A stretch of 64,000 nt of DNA. Source: Nitrincola sp048264025 (lineage in GTDB: Bacteria > Pseudomonadota > Gammaproteobacteria > Pseudomonadales > Balneatricaceae). The stretch spans positions 1 through 64,000 of the forward strand of contig NZ_JBLXDN010000018.1 in NCBI RefSeq assembly GCF_048264025.1, read 5' to 3'. Below are positions 25,580-34,254 of the stretch, piece by piece (the stretch's first letter is position 1; every line of letters starts with the position of its first letter). The notes below the pieces were generated by a model. It saw only the letters and a list, made by a program, of their open reading frames with translations. It was not told the origin of the DNA and did not search any database. The translations under genes were made by a program, and so were the position numbers.

Positions 25580-26539
25580 TTAGCTGCGTTTCAGGCCCAG
25601 TTTGCTGAGCAGTTCACCCAATGCATCCGACTCATTTTTTAACGCTTCTCGAAGCGCTTCGCCGCGCATCAATACCGGTACTTCACCCTGCTTATCGAGA
25701 AATGCCTGTAATTCCGGATTTTCTAAGGCGCGTTCGACTGCATCAGCGATCACATTGGCGTATGCCTCACTCATTCCCTCAGGACCCAGCATCATGCGCC
25801 ATAGAACGGTTTCAAGTTCTGGATGACCCAGTGCTTCCAGTCCTGAAGCTTGCGGAAGGGCGAGGTTATCGGCCGCCGATGTGACGATCAAGCACTTGGC
25901 TTGACCATCCTGAGCGTACGGCAAAACAGGTGTGATAGAGCCGCCGTAGATATCAATATGGCCGCCGAGGAAGTTTTGCAGTGTTTCACCTGCACCACCG
26001 AAAGGAATAGCACGTGCTTCAATATCATAGGCGGCGAAGATGCGCTCAGCCGCCAGACGCATGGTGCCACCCACCCCATCATTACCATAGGTGTATTTAT
26101 TCGGGTTATTTTTTAACTCAGCCAGAAATTCTTCACCTGTGTCTGCCGGAAAATCAGGCATAACACACATGGTATAAGCACTCTTAGAGATGCTGGTGAT
26201 AGGCGTCAATGAGTCATAGGAGTATTGAACGCGCTGCATATGCGGCACAGTGGTAATCGGGCTGTTCCAGGTGTTTAGCAGTGTGTAGCCGTCAGGACGT
26301 GCACGGGATACCTGGTTAACCCCAATGGCACCACCGCCACCTGCCACGTTGATAATAGCGGCTGACTGCTGCAGTTCAGGCTCCAGGTACTGATTTAACA
26401 TGCGCGCGACTGAATCTGTGCCACCACCAGCAGGGGCTGGGACAATGATTTCAATGGGACGGTTTGGGTAGTTGTCTGCGATGGCTGTTGTGCAGGCAAG
26501 CGCGAGTGCGCAGGCACTCAAGAGGCTGGTTTTGTACAT
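25580..26539 (-). CDS. tctC: tripartite tricarboxylate transporter substrate-binding protein TctC
   Basis: 319 residues. A Sec signal peptide (about 1-21, LLSACALALACTTAIA) is followed by the Bug/TctC fold: YPNRPIEIIVPAPAGGGTDSVAR at the start of the mature protein, then NVAGGGGAIGVNQVSRARPDGYTLL and YTYGNDGVGGTMRLAAE. It is periplasmic and hands its carboxylate ligand to TctAB. It is the first gene of the operon and is followed by a strong hairpin. The GntR-family regulator upstream on the same strand is a likely controller. Confidence 0.95.
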   Translation of the reverse strand: MYKTSLLSACALALACTTAIADNYPNRPIEIIVPAPAGGGTDSVARMLNQYLEPELQQSAAIINVAGGGGAIGVNQVSRARPDGYTLLNTWNSPITTVPHMQRVQYSYDSLTPITSISKSAYTMCVMPDFPADTGEEFLAELKNNPNKYTYGNDGVGGTMRLAAERIFAAYDIEARAIPFGGAGETLQNFLGGHIDIYGGSITPVLPYAQDGQAKCLIVTSAADNLALPQASGLEALGHPELETVLWRMMLGPEGMSEAYANVIADAVERALENPELQAFLDKQGEVPVLMRGEALREALKNESDALGELLSKLGLKRS

Positions 26540-26587
26540 CGTTGTTCACCTTTTTTGGATTTATTTTTCGGCTGAAGCCGGTCTGTC

Positions 26588-27349
26588 TCAGTTGGGTTGG
26601 TCACCCAGGGTCACACGGTATCGAAAGCGCTCCGGACGTCCATGTGCGCGCCTGAACTCAATCACTCTGCCTACAGGGTTTTTGGCCAGGCGCTGAATCA
26701 CGGCCACCGGTGATCCCTGCGGCAGCTCCAGGTGCTTGGCACTCATGTCACTGGCCAGACCGAATGACAATTCATCGATGGCCGAACTGATCAGAATGCC
26801 AAACTGGTCAAGAAAAATGGGGTAGAGTAGTGGACCGCAGGTTTTGAAGTTGATTTTTTCAAGCCCGTTGAAATCAGGAAGTCGCAAGTAAAGTTCTTCA
26901 AATAACAAGGGTTCACCAGACCATAAACGAATACGTTCCAGTCGGATGCAGGGCGCTTTGGCTGGGTCACCAAAGGCTGCAAGTACTTCAGGTGGTGTTT
27001 CAATGATTTCACAACTGAGTATCCGGCTTTCAGGGATCATCGGTTGATCATTGCCTTCGGTATCCATAACGTGAAAAAAGCGGAACAGGTCTGCTCTGAA
27101 TGCCGGGCGCTTAACAAAGGTGCCGGTACCACGACGGCGTTCCAGAAGCCCTTCTTCTGAAAGTTGCTTCAATGCCATGCGCATGGTGGCGACAGCAACA
27201 CCGTATTCTTCAGCCAGGCGGTTTTCAGAAGGAATCATATCCCCCGGAGACCACTCACCTTTAGCAATACGTGAAGCCAGTTGGTCCCTGAGTCTGGCAT
27301 AGAGTGGCAGACGATCATCACAGAGGGCGTTGGTTAGGCTGGATTGCAT
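26588..27349 (-). CDS. GntR family regulator with UTRA domain (HutC type)
   Basis: 253 residues. N-terminal winged HTH of the GntR class (PLYARLRDQLASRIAKGEWSPGDMIPSENRLAEEYGVAVATMRMALKQL, then RRRGTGTFV), about residues 15-80. A UTRA ligand-binding domain follows (about 95-245; APCIRLERIRLWSGEPLLFEELYLR, ISSAIDELSFGLAS). It is 48 bases upstream of tctC on the same strand and divergent from the amidohydrolase. A nested palindrome in the divergent gap (27414-27441) is its likely operator. It probably senses the compound imported by TctABC or its hydrolysis product. Confidence 0.9.
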   Translation of the reverse strand: MQSSLTNALCDDRLPLYARLRDQLASRIAKGEWSPGDMIPSENRLAEEYGVAVATMRMALKQLSEEGLLERRRGTGTFVKRPAFRADLFRFFHVMDTEGNDQPMIPESRILSCEIIETPPEVLAAFGDPAKAPCIRLERIRLWSGEPLLFEELYLRLPDFNGLEKINFKTCGPLLYPIFLDQFGILISSAIDELSFGLASDMSAKHLELPQGSPVAVIQRLAKNPVGRVIEFRRAHGRPERFRYRVTLGDQPN

Positions 27350-27413
27350 AAAGATGTCCTGTTTTTATTGATGCGTTAAACGAATACTAATACTATAGTT
27401 CTTCAGTAGTCAA

Positions 27414-27441
27414 CTAGTTCTCTATAGAACTGAATAACTAG
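27414..27441. promoter_or_regulatory. candidate GntR operator (nested palindrome)
   Basis: AGTTCT-CTAT-AGAACT (27416-27431) is a perfect inverted repeat, enclosed by ACTAGTT on the left and AACTAGT on the right. It sits midway between the divergent GntR and amidohydrolase genes, with a TATGAT-like -10 element just downstream (about 27444). Confidence 0.55.
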
Positions 27442-27499
27442 TGTTATGATATATTTTTAGATCAGATTTTAGCGACATGCGAGTCGGGGTAAGGGAAAA

Positions 27500-28300
27500 A
27501 TGCAAAAAACAGGGTTTGATTGTCACGCACATGTCTATGGTGTGGTGAACAGTATTCAGGGATCTAACTACAGGCCAGTGTCGCCAGCACCCTTAACGAC
27601 CTGGCAGCAGCATTTGCATAGCGTCGGCCTTGAGGGCGGCGTTATCGTACAACCCAGTTTTCTCGGCCATGATAATCAACAATTGCTGGACAGCCTGGTG
27701 ATAGCCGGGAAGGGGTTCAAAGGCGTTGCACAGCTGCCCTGCACAGCCTCCCTTGCTGAGATGCAAGCCTTGGATCGAGCTGGAATTGTTGGCGTACGCT
27801 GGAATTTGATTGAACACCGTGCCGAGTTGCCCAACGTGTCGGCGCTGGAATGGAGTGCGTTTCTGGAGCGTATCAAATTACTGGACTGGCATCTGGAGCT
27901 GCATTTGGAAGGTGACCGACTGCCAGAACTGCTACCGGCGTTACTGGAGCAGGGTGTCAAACTGGTCATTGATCATATTGGGTTACCCTATCAGGACGAT
28001 CCTGGATTAGATGCCGGTTTCCAACAGCTATTGAACGCAGGCCAAGATGGCCGGGTCTGGGCCAAGCTATCGGCACCTTACCGCTCTCCGGTAAATGACA
28101 TCAGGCCTTATGTCGAGGCGCTGTTGACGCACCTGGGAAGTGAGCGTTTGGTATGGGGAAGCGACTGGCCCTGGACCCGACATGAAGACAAACACAGCTA
28201 TGCCGACACCCTTGCTTGGTTAAAAACCTGGGTTACCGATCCAACAGCCTTAACCAATATTCTGGAAAACTCACCCCGCGAGTTGTATCGAATAGCCTAA
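27500..28300 (+). CDS. amidohydrolase 2 family hydrolase (LigI/PDC-hydrolase-like)
   Basis: 266 residues, a TIM-barrel metal-dependent or metal-assisted hydrolase of the amidohydrolase-related family. It has the N-terminal DCHAHVYG motif (about 7-14), KGVAQLP, GVRWNL, LHLEG, LVIDHIG (about 155) and the catalytic VWGSDWPWTRH (about 220). It resembles 2-pyrone-4,6-dicarboxylate lactonase and sulfomuconolactone or aldonolactone-type hydrolases. The substrate is uncertain, but pairing with TctABC suggests hydrolysis of an imported lactone or cyclic acid. The gene is preceded by GGGGTAAGGG and ends 5 bases before REP-like locus 5. Confidence 0.85.
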   Translation: MQKTGFDCHAHVYGVVNSIQGSNYRPVSPAPLTTWQQHLHSVGLEGGVIVQPSFLGHDNQQLLDSLVIAGKGFKGVAQLPCTASLAEMQALDRAGIVGVRWNLIEHRAELPNVSALEWSAFLERIKLLDWHLELHLEGDRLPELLPALLEQGVKLVIDHIGLPYQDDPGLDAGFQQLLNAGQDGRVWAKLSAPYRSPVNDIRPYVEALLTHLGSERLVWGSDWPWTRHEDKHSYADTLAWLKTWVTDPTALTNILENSPRELYRIA

Positions 28301-28301
28301 A

Positions 28302-28330
28302 GCAAAAAAGGGTACTGACCCCTTTTTTGC
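28302..28330. repeat. REP-like palindromic repeat, locus 5 (single unit)
   Basis: Core 28306-28326, extended to GCAAAAAAGGG and CCCCTTTTTTGC. It sits in the 44-base gap between two convergent genes and could serve both as a terminator. Confidence 0.9.
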
Positions 28331-28344
28331 CCTTTTTCCTATCG

Positions 28345-29157
28345 CTACTTGCCGAGTTTTGACAGCATCTCTGGGCGCATGAATTTATTGATAATCAACA
28401 TAAATCCAATTGATGGAATCAGCAGGATCAGTGCTGTAATCGAGGAGATCTGGTAGTTGCCTTCCATGCTGGCGGTGTAGAGCAATAGTGGCAAGGTTGT
28501 TATCTCTGGTGAGCCGACAAAAAAGGTGCCGGTAAACTCATCCAAAGACTCCAGGAATACAAAGATGCTGGCCGCAATTAGACCTGGAGCGGCTTGTGGC
28601 AGTACCACATGGATAAAGGTGTAAATCGGTCCAGCCCCTAAATTGCGCGAAGCACGTGACAGCATCGGATCAATAGACGAAAACGCCGCCACACTGATCC
28701 AGACGGAAAACATCAGTCCATGTACGCTGTGTACTAATACAACACCCAGCAGGGTGCCGTTGAGACCCCAATCATAGAAAATACGGGCAATATTGATATA
28801 GACCGTTAAATTCGGGAAGGCTTGAGGAATCAAAAACAGCAGCATAAATCCTACCCGCCAGGGCATGCTGTGTTTGGATAATGCGTAGCCAGCCGGTATC
28901 GACACCAGCAGACAAACAACAACAGCACACAAGGCGATGATAATGCTGGTCATCAGTGAGCCAGACACATCACTGTAGGGATTAAACACTTGCTGCCAGT
29001 ACTTCAGCCCCCACTGATTGGGTAGTGTATGCGGGAAGTACCAGGTTTCAGCCAGGGTCCAAATCAGCAAATTCATGATCGGGCCGAAGATCGCTAGTGC
29101 CAACAGGGTGATAAAGGCCGTTTGTAGCCAGAAGCCCCAACGTAAAAACCTATTCAT
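28345..29157 (-). CDS. ABC transporter permease (AfuB/PhnV/PotC type), second subunit
   Basis: 270 residues, six transmembrane helices, with the binding-protein-dependent permease (EAA) loop around SRASRNLGAGPIYTFIHVVLPQAAPGL (about 183-210). Of the two permeases it is the PotC/PhnV-like one. It pairs with the permease at 29154-29987 (ATGA-type overlap), the binding protein at 30058-31206 and the ATPase at 31210-32280. The transported compound is not evident from sequence. The enzymes encoded divergently (a phosphatase-family and a metallo-hydrolase protein) hint at a phosphorylated organic compound. Confidence 0.9.
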   Translation of the reverse strand: MNRFLRWGFWLQTAFITLLALAIFGPIMNLLIWTLAETWYFPHTLPNQWGLKYWQQVFNPYSDVSGSLMTSIIIALCAVVVCLLVSIPAGYALSKHSMPWRVGFMLLFLIPQAFPNLTVYINIARIFYDWGLNGTLLGVVLVHSVHGLMFSVWISVAAFSSIDPMLSRASRNLGAGPIYTFIHVVLPQAAPGLIAASIFVFLESLDEFTGTFFVGSPEITTLPLLLYTASMEGNYQISSITALILLIPSIGFMLIINKFMRPEMLSKLGK

Positions 29158-29987
29158 GCCGTCGCCCCCTTATCCTTTAAGCTTTGACGTAAGTAGAACC
29201 ATGCCAGGCTCGCACAGATCAGGTAAGACACCACGCCCAACGCATTAGCGACATGATAATCACCGTAAGCATTCACGCGGAACGCCATGTCGGCGGTAAT
29301 CATGGTAGGAGAGCCAGTCCCTATCATCAGGGGAACCGATAGCACCGACATGATTGTCACCGTGGAGAGTACTAATGCCACACCGATGCTTGGCATCACT
29401 TGAGGCAAAATCACATCCGCTAAAATGCGTAGACGAGAGGCGCCTAAATTTTGCGCGGCTTGAATCTGGTCTCGGTCCAGGGCCGCCATGGCACCACTAA
29501 TCAGCAGGGTCGAAAAAGCTAACTGTTTCCACACAAAGGTAATGATGATGCCGCTCCAGCCAAGTAACGACACAGTTTCAAGGGGTGTCATCACACCCAT
29601 TGCCACCAGGGTATTGTTCATCAAGCCATTTTTCGCCAGAAAGGTGCGCATCATCTGCGCAGCAACGATAAAGGGAATGAACAACGGCAGGCGATAGAGC
29701 AATGCCAATACCGCTACCAGTTTGGGAAAGGGTGACAGTGTCAGGGTGGCGGCAATCGCAATTGACAGTATTGCCAGTAGTGCCACTGAACTCAGCACAA
29801 TAATCACGGTGAACTTTATATCGTTGGAATACAGCTCAAACACCTTTACAAAATGTTCGAGGGTGAAAGACAGATCATCCTGAGTAAACGCCGACACGAG
29901 CGAGAAGAACAGCGGATATAAGAACAAAGCCAGCACCATGAATGCCGCTGGCGCAATTAACAGGAGGTTAGACGTTGATGCTCGCAT
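29154..29987 (-). CDS. ABC transporter permease (AfuB/PhnU/PotB type), first subunit
   Basis: 277 residues from ATG 29987 (MRASTSNLLLIAPAAF), chosen because the first membrane helix starts right there and AAGG lies about 7 bases upstream. A longer frame to 30218 overlaps the binding-protein gene and is rejected. Six transmembrane helices and an EAA loop (AAQNLGASRLRILADVILPQVMPSIG, about 185-210) are visible. Its stop overlaps the start of the next permease by four bases. A strong hairpin (30024-30050) separates it from the preceding binding-protein gene. Confidence 0.9.
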   Translation of the reverse strand: MRASTSNLLLIAPAAFMVLALFLYPLFFSLVSAFTQDDLSFTLEHFVKVFELYSNDIKFTVIIVLSSVALLAILSIAIAATLTLSPFPKLVAVLALLYRLPLFIPFIVAAQMMRTFLAKNGLMNNTLVAMGVMTPLETVSLLGWSGIIITFVWKQLAFSTLLISGAMAALDRDQIQAAQNLGASRLRILADVILPQVMPSIGVALVLSTVTIMSVLSVPLMIGTGSPTMITADMAFRVNAYGDYHVANALGVVSYLICASLAWFYLRQSLKDKGATA

Positions 29988-30023
29988 AGTAACCTTGAGA
30001 CAAAACCCTGAGATAAAAAGAAG

Positions 30024-30050
30024 CCCCAGGCAAGTGTCTCTTGCCTGGGG
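30024..30050 (-). terminator. strong hairpin after the binding-protein gene (attenuator)
   Basis: CCCCAGGCAAG and CTTGCCTGGGG form a perfect 11-bp stem with a five-base loop; on the minus strand it is followed by CTTCTTTTTATC. It lies 7 bases after the stop of the solute-binding protein gene and before the permeases. This is a classic intrinsic-terminator shape inside an operon. Confidence 0.8.
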
Positions 30051-30057
30051 ATTGTGA

Positions 30058-31206
30058 TTAGTTGGAGACTTTACGCTCGTAACCTTCTTGAATCGCATCA
30101 AAGTAAGGGGTGATCGGGAAGCTCTTGCCGAAGTTAGCAAGATCTTCCGGGGTGATCTCAACGAACAGCTTGTCCCAACTTTCAGTGTCCAGTTCTGGTT
30201 GAACGAACTCAGCGTCAATACCAGGGTACCAATTAAACTGCTTCACTATGCCTTCCGCTTGGACAGCCGGGCTGGTTGCCAGCTCAATAAAGGCCCGTGC
30301 CAGTTCAGGATTTTTGGCTTTATCAGGCGTGACATAGTACATCGGCTGACCTGGCATACCTGGAGCAATCAGAGCAAGCTTTAACGAAGGTGGAATCTTT
30401 TCATCGGCCTGCCAGCTGTAGAACATATCCACCCATACCGGGCCCATAAAAATCTCACCACGGCTGAGCATATCCAGGGTGCCAGCATTACCTGGTGTAA
30501 AGGTAACGTTGTTGTTGAAATCCTTTAGCTTGGCAAAGGCATCATCCCACGTCGCTTCCAGGCTCTGGTCATAGGGTGCACTGGACAGGCGTTCGGCGTC
30601 AGTGCCATAGGCATAGATCCAGCCTGTTACGAAACTAACGCCAGACATGCCATTCTTGATGCCGTTGTAGCCAAAGGCTTTAGGATTTTGTTGCGTCCAT
30701 TCCACCAGTTCGTCGTAGGAGCTTGGTGGGTTAGTAATAAAATCACTGTTGTAGGCCAGGGCGGTTTGGCTGTGGAACATCGGCATGACATAACCGTCCA
30801 CATCCGTGCCTAGTGCATTTCTTGCGGTATCCCGAGTGACCAATTCACCTGTGCTGATATCATCACGGAACGCGGCCAATAAACCCTGCTGGACCATATC
30901 ACCACCAATTTTCTGGTGCACCACCGCTACATCTAAGTCCCATACCTCTATACCACTTGCTTGCTGAGCACTCAGCTTCTCCATGATTTTATGTGAGCCG
31001 GCATCACCAGGGCCTGTGCCTACCACGTTCACTTTGACATCTGGATACATGGCTTCGAATTTTGGGGCTAAGTAAGTTTTTACATAGTCGACCATATTCT
31101 GGCTTCCTGCCGTTGCCACATTGAGCACTGTTTCGGCATAAGCTGGCGCGCCAAACTGAGTGAAGCAAACCACCGCTAATACAGAGATCTTGGTTTTGTT
31201 GAACAT
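30058..31206 (-). CDS. ABC transporter periplasmic solute-binding protein (AfuA/PhnS-like)
   Basis: 382 residues. Signal peptide (about 1-24, cleaved after AYA) followed by a type-II periplasmic binding protein fold with TVLNVATAGSQNMVDYVKTYLAPKFEAMYP. Further blocks are VNVVGTGPGDAG, MPMFHSQTALAYNSD, DMLSRGEIFMGPVWVDMF and a C-terminal lobe with ARAFIELATSPAVQAEGI. The overall pattern is that of the iron/phosphonate/hexose-phosphate-type family. It is expressed between the ATPase gene (3-base gap upstream) and the permeases, and is followed by a strong hairpin, consistent with higher output of the binding protein than of the membrane parts. Confidence 0.9.
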   Translation of the reverse strand: MFNKTKISVLAVVCFTQFGAPAYAETVLNVATAGSQNMVDYVKTYLAPKFEAMYPDVKVNVVGTGPGDAGSHKIMEKLSAQQASGIEVWDLDVAVVHQKIGGDMVQQGLLAAFRDDISTGELVTRDTARNALGTDVDGYVMPMFHSQTALAYNSDFITNPPSSYDELVEWTQQNPKAFGYNGIKNGMSGVSFVTGWIYAYGTDAERLSSAPYDQSLEATWDDAFAKLKDFNNNVTFTPGNAGTLDMLSRGEIFMGPVWVDMFYSWQADEKIPPSLKLALIAPGMPGQPMYYVTPDKAKNPELARAFIELATSPAVQAEGIVKQFNWYPGIDAEFVQPELDTESWDKLFVEITPEDLANFGKSFPITPYFDAIQEGYERKVSN

Positions 31207-31209
31207 GAT

Positions 31210-32280
31210 TTATCCTCGTGGGTTTGATTGAGACGCTGATGGAGTTTCGTGCGTTGCAAGATCAAACACATGCAGCGCATGGGGTGGAACATGTAACGAC
31301 ACGTTTGATTCGATGGGCCAGCAGTGACGGGAATCGGCTTGTAGAATTTGTTCCCCGCAACGTATGCTATGACGATACTGCTGACCTAAAAAAGCGCTTT
31401 GCTCAAGCACGCCGGTCAGGGTCAACCCAGCTTCATGTTCGTCTGACAGCGGACGCAACTCGGCTGCTGAACTACGAAAATACAGCGCCAGATCCTGGGT
31501 GGCAGGTGTATTTGGCAAGTTCAGCTGTAATCCTGATGGCGGTGTCGACGCTTGATACACCACACAGTTATCGGCCCCCATAAAGTCAGCAACAAAGGGG
31601 GTTTGCGGTTGCTGATAGATTTGTTCCGGTGTACCCAGTTGTTCGATGCGACCTTGGTTAAGCACCGCAACACGGTCGGCCATGACCAAGGCTTCCTCCT
31701 GATCGTGGGTCACGATCAGCGAGGTGAATCCCAGTTTCTTTTGCAAGGCTTTGATTTCGTGACGAACGCTGAGGCGAACTTTGGCGTCCAGATTTGATAA
31801 GGGCTCATCCAGCACCAGTACATCTGGCTCAACAGCCAAGGCGCGGGCCAGGGCGACACGTTGACGCTGGCCGCCAGATAAGTTGGTCACTTTTTCGTTT
31901 TCATACCCTTCCAGGTTAACGATGCCAAGCAACTCCAAGACACGTTGACGCGATTGCGCCTTGGGGACTTTGCGCACCTTCAAACCATAACTGATGTTTT
32001 GTGCAACGCTCATGTGTGGCCACAAGGCATAACTTTGAAACACCATGGTGATATTGCGACGCTCGGCGGGTAGATGCGTAATCGCTTGTCCGGCAATATG
32101 CACTTCGCCTGATTGCGTGGGTACAAAGCCGCATATCGCGTTCAAGAGGGTGGTTTTGCCACATCCAGACGGCCCCAACAAGGCAATCATTTCACCTTTT
32201 TGCACTTGTAAATCGATGCTGTGCAAAATGGTTTTGTCGCCGTAACCCGCTTGTAGCTGTGTTATTTCCAGGTGCGCCAT
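31210..32280 (-). CDS. ABC transporter ATP-binding protein (PotA/FbpC type)
   Basis: 356 residues. Nucleotide-binding domain with Walker A LLGPSGCGKTTLLNAI (about 34-49), Q-loop MVFQSYALWPHMSV, signature LSGGQRQRVALARAL (about 130), Walker B VLVLDEPLSNLD and H-loop VTHDQEEAL. A C-terminal TOBE-like domain follows (about 260-340). It is the first gene of the importer operon. Its promoter region (32281-32448) is shared with the divergent metallo-hydrolase/LacI operon and contains a perfect LacI-type palindrome. Confidence 0.95.
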   Translation of the reverse strand: MAHLEITQLQAGYGDKTILHSIDLQVQKGEMIALLGPSGCGKTTLLNAICGFVPTQSGEVHIAGQAITHLPAERRNITMVFQSYALWPHMSVAQNISYGLKVRKVPKAQSRQRVLELLGIVNLEGYENEKVTNLSGGQRQRVALARALAVEPDVLVLDEPLSNLDAKVRLSVRHEIKALQKKLGFTSLIVTHDQEEALVMADRVAVLNQGRIEQLGTPEQIYQQPQTPFVADFMGADNCVVYQASTPPSGLQLNLPNTPATQDLALYFRSSAAELRPLSDEHEAGLTLTGVLEQSAFLGQQYRHSIRCGEQILQADSRHCWPIESNVSLHVPPHALHVFDLATHETPSASQSNPRG

Positions 32281-32328
32281 CCAATAAATCCACTATCAAA
32301 TTGCAAAAAATTGCGCTAATTTGTACAA

Positions 32329-32344
32329 ATGAACACGTGTTCAT
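32329..32344. promoter_or_regulatory. candidate LacI-family operator
   Basis: ATGAACACGTGTTCAT is a perfect 16-base palindrome with the central CG typical of LacI-family operators. It lies between the divergent ABC operon and the operon encoding a LacI-type repressor, so joint control of both is likely. Confidence 0.6.
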
Positions 32345-32448
32345 CTGGTTGTAAAAAAAATGCAACTTAGTGTCGACATTATAGGTGTCTACTTTGTCGC
32401 GAATGTGTGACAGTTTCATTAAGCAAAAAAGAAATTTTCTGGGGTGTT

Positions 32449-33213
32449 ATGAAAATCGACGTAATTGGCAGTGGCAGCGCATATTCTTTAACGCGCAATA
32501 CCTCTTCTATTCTGGTGACGGATAACCATGAGCAACGCTGGCTAATCGATTGTGGCCCCACGGTGCCACGTGCCTTGTGGCAACGCTGCCTGGATGTGAA
32601 TGACATCGATGTGCTGTACTTTACCCATATTCACCCAGACCATTGTGCCGGGCTTCCGGTGTTACTCAATCGCTGGAAAAGCTTTGGACGGCATAAGCCA
32701 CTGATTATTTATTGCCAGCCGCAACAGCGTGAAATCCTTCAGCAGTTGGTCTCTATGGCAACCTGGCCGGTGCCTGAAATCTGTTTTGATATTGATTGGC
32801 GGGATAGCCAGGCGCAATGGCAATGGCAGCAGTGGCACTTATACACCGCCGCTACCCAGCATGAAATGCCCAACTTATCGCTGCGGATTGAAGTGGATGG
32901 CCAGACGCTCTTTTATAGTGGTGATGGCCGCCCAACCGAAGCCAGTAGCGCGTTAATGCAAGGCTGTGATCTGGCGTTTCAGGAATGTGCGGTTTCACAG
33001 CCGCTGCCGAAAGAGTCTTCTCATGGCGATGTTGTCAGTTGCCTGGCACTGCAGCAATCGCTTTCATTACCTGTATTAGGGCTTTATCACTGTTTTGATG
33101 AAGAGATTGCCAATATCGAAGCAAGCATTGCCGGGCATCCTCAGGTGTTCCTGTCTTACGATGGTCTGACGATTGATTTAGACCTGGGTGTTGCCGTCGC
33201 AAAGCTGACCTAA
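32449..33213 (+). CDS. MBL-fold metallo-hydrolase
   Basis: 254 residues from ATG 32449 (MKIDVIGSGSAYS), with GGGG just upstream; a longer frame from 32407 is not supported. Metallo-beta-lactamase fold: the motif THIHPDHCAGLP (HxHxDH, about 58-69), later H in YTAATQHEMP, YSGDGRP (metal-bridging Asp) and GLYHCF near the C-terminus. It resembles the RNase Z/PhnP group of phosphodiesterases. A phosphodiester substrate, perhaps imported by the divergent ABC system, is an inference. First gene of a three-gene operon with the LacI regulator (10-base gap) and an inositol-monophosphatase-family enzyme. Confidence 0.85.
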   Translation: MKIDVIGSGSAYSLTRNTSSILVTDNHEQRWLIDCGPTVPRALWQRCLDVNDIDVLYFTHIHPDHCAGLPVLLNRWKSFGRHKPLIIYCQPQQREILQQLVSMATWPVPEICFDIDWRDSQAQWQWQQWHLYTAATQHEMPNLSLRIEVDGQTLFYSGDGRPTEASSALMQGCDLAFQECAVSQPLPKESSHGDVVSCLALQQSLSLPVLGLYHCFDEEIANIEASIAGHPQVFLSYDGLTIDLDLGVAVAKLT

Positions 33214-33223
33214 GGGGATTGCC

Positions 33224-34249
33224 ATGAGTAAGCCCCACAAAAGCATTACCGCACAAGACGTTGCTGACCATGCCGGTGTGTCGCGTGCAGTGGTGTCTCG
33301 CGCCTTGAGTGACAATGGCAGTATTGCCCCCGAAACCAAGGTGAAAGTCATTGCGGCGGCCAGGGCGCTTGGTTATCAAGTTAACTTCCTCGCACAAGGA
33401 TTAAATCGTAAGCGAAGCCAGCTCATTGGTGTGGTCGTCGCGCGGATTAAAGACCCGTTTCGCAGCAGTTTGTTGGAAGGACTGATTCACACGATTCAAC
33501 GACGCGGTTATCAAGCGCTGGTGACAGAAGTTGGCTCAGAAAAAGACTTGGAGTCCACGCTACGTCAGTTTACGCAGTTCCGCGTATCTGGCGTGATAGT
33601 TACATCGGGACAACCACCGGCTGCGCTCGTTGATGAATGCGTTCAGTTCAAAATTCCGGTGGTGGGCATTAATCGTCATCTGGATATTCCAGCGGTTGAT
33701 TTTGTTTGCTCGGATAATCAGCAGGGTGCCGCGTTGGCTACGGCGCAGCTGCTTGAATCGGGTTGCCATAGCTTTGCCTGGTTAAACTGCCAGAGTTCTA
33801 CCTGGGCCGGAATTCAACGTGGCGTGGCCTTTGAACAAGCACTCGCGCGCGCCAGACATACGCCCAAGTCGCTTAAGCGGATTATCGCGGATCAGGATGG
33901 TTATGACGGTGGTGAAGCCGCGGCCTTAGCGTTTGATCTAGACCAAGGCTTAGCTGATGGCATTTTCTGCGCTAATGCCCAACTGGCTTGTGGTTTTTTA
34001 GATGGGATGCGTCAGCGAGGTTTCGATGCACCCAAGGATTTTCACTTAATTGGTTTTGACAACACACCGCAGACAGCCCAGTACAGCTACCGTTTGACTA
34101 CGCTCAACCAGGATATTCCAGCCCTATGTTCTGAGGTGCTGAATTGCCTTGAGAGTCGCAATAAATCACCTAATCAAGCGGCACGTTTGATTACTGTTCC
34201 CGTCTCTCTGGTATTACGCCATACCAGCCCGGATATTCACCTAGGATAA
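33224..34249 (+). CDS. LacI family transcriptional regulator
   Basis: 341 residues. N-terminal LacI HTH (ITAQDVADHAGVSRAVVSRALSDNGSIAPETKVKVIAAARALGY, about residues 6-50) with hinge VNFLAQGLNRKRSQLIGVVV. It is followed by a periplasmic-binding-protein-like sensor domain (about 64-335; VTSGQPP, FVCSDNQQGAALATAQLL, DGIFCANAQLACGFLDGM). It probably represses its own operon and the divergent ABC importer through the palindrome at 32329-32344, and is released by the imported compound or a product. It lies between the two enzymes of its operon. Confidence 0.95.
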   Translation: MSKPHKSITAQDVADHAGVSRAVVSRALSDNGSIAPETKVKVIAAARALGYQVNFLAQGLNRKRSQLIGVVVARIKDPFRSSLLEGLIHTIQRRGYQALVTEVGSEKDLESTLRQFTQFRVSGVIVTSGQPPAALVDECVQFKIPVVGINRHLDIPAVDFVCSDNQQGAALATAQLLESGCHSFAWLNCQSSTWAGIQRGVAFEQALARARHTPKSLKRIIADQDGYDGGEAAALAFDLDQGLADGIFCANAQLACGFLDGMRQRGFDAPKDFHLIGFDNTPQTAQYSYRLTTLNQDIPALCSEVLNCLESRNKSPNQAARLITVPVSLVLRHTSPDIHLG

Positions 34250-34254
34250 TTGCT

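Noticed and set aside
29988..30218. N-terminal extension of the first AfuB-type permease
   Set aside because: It overlaps the 3' end of the binding-protein gene and the attenuator hairpin. The membrane helix and a ribosome binding site start at 29987.
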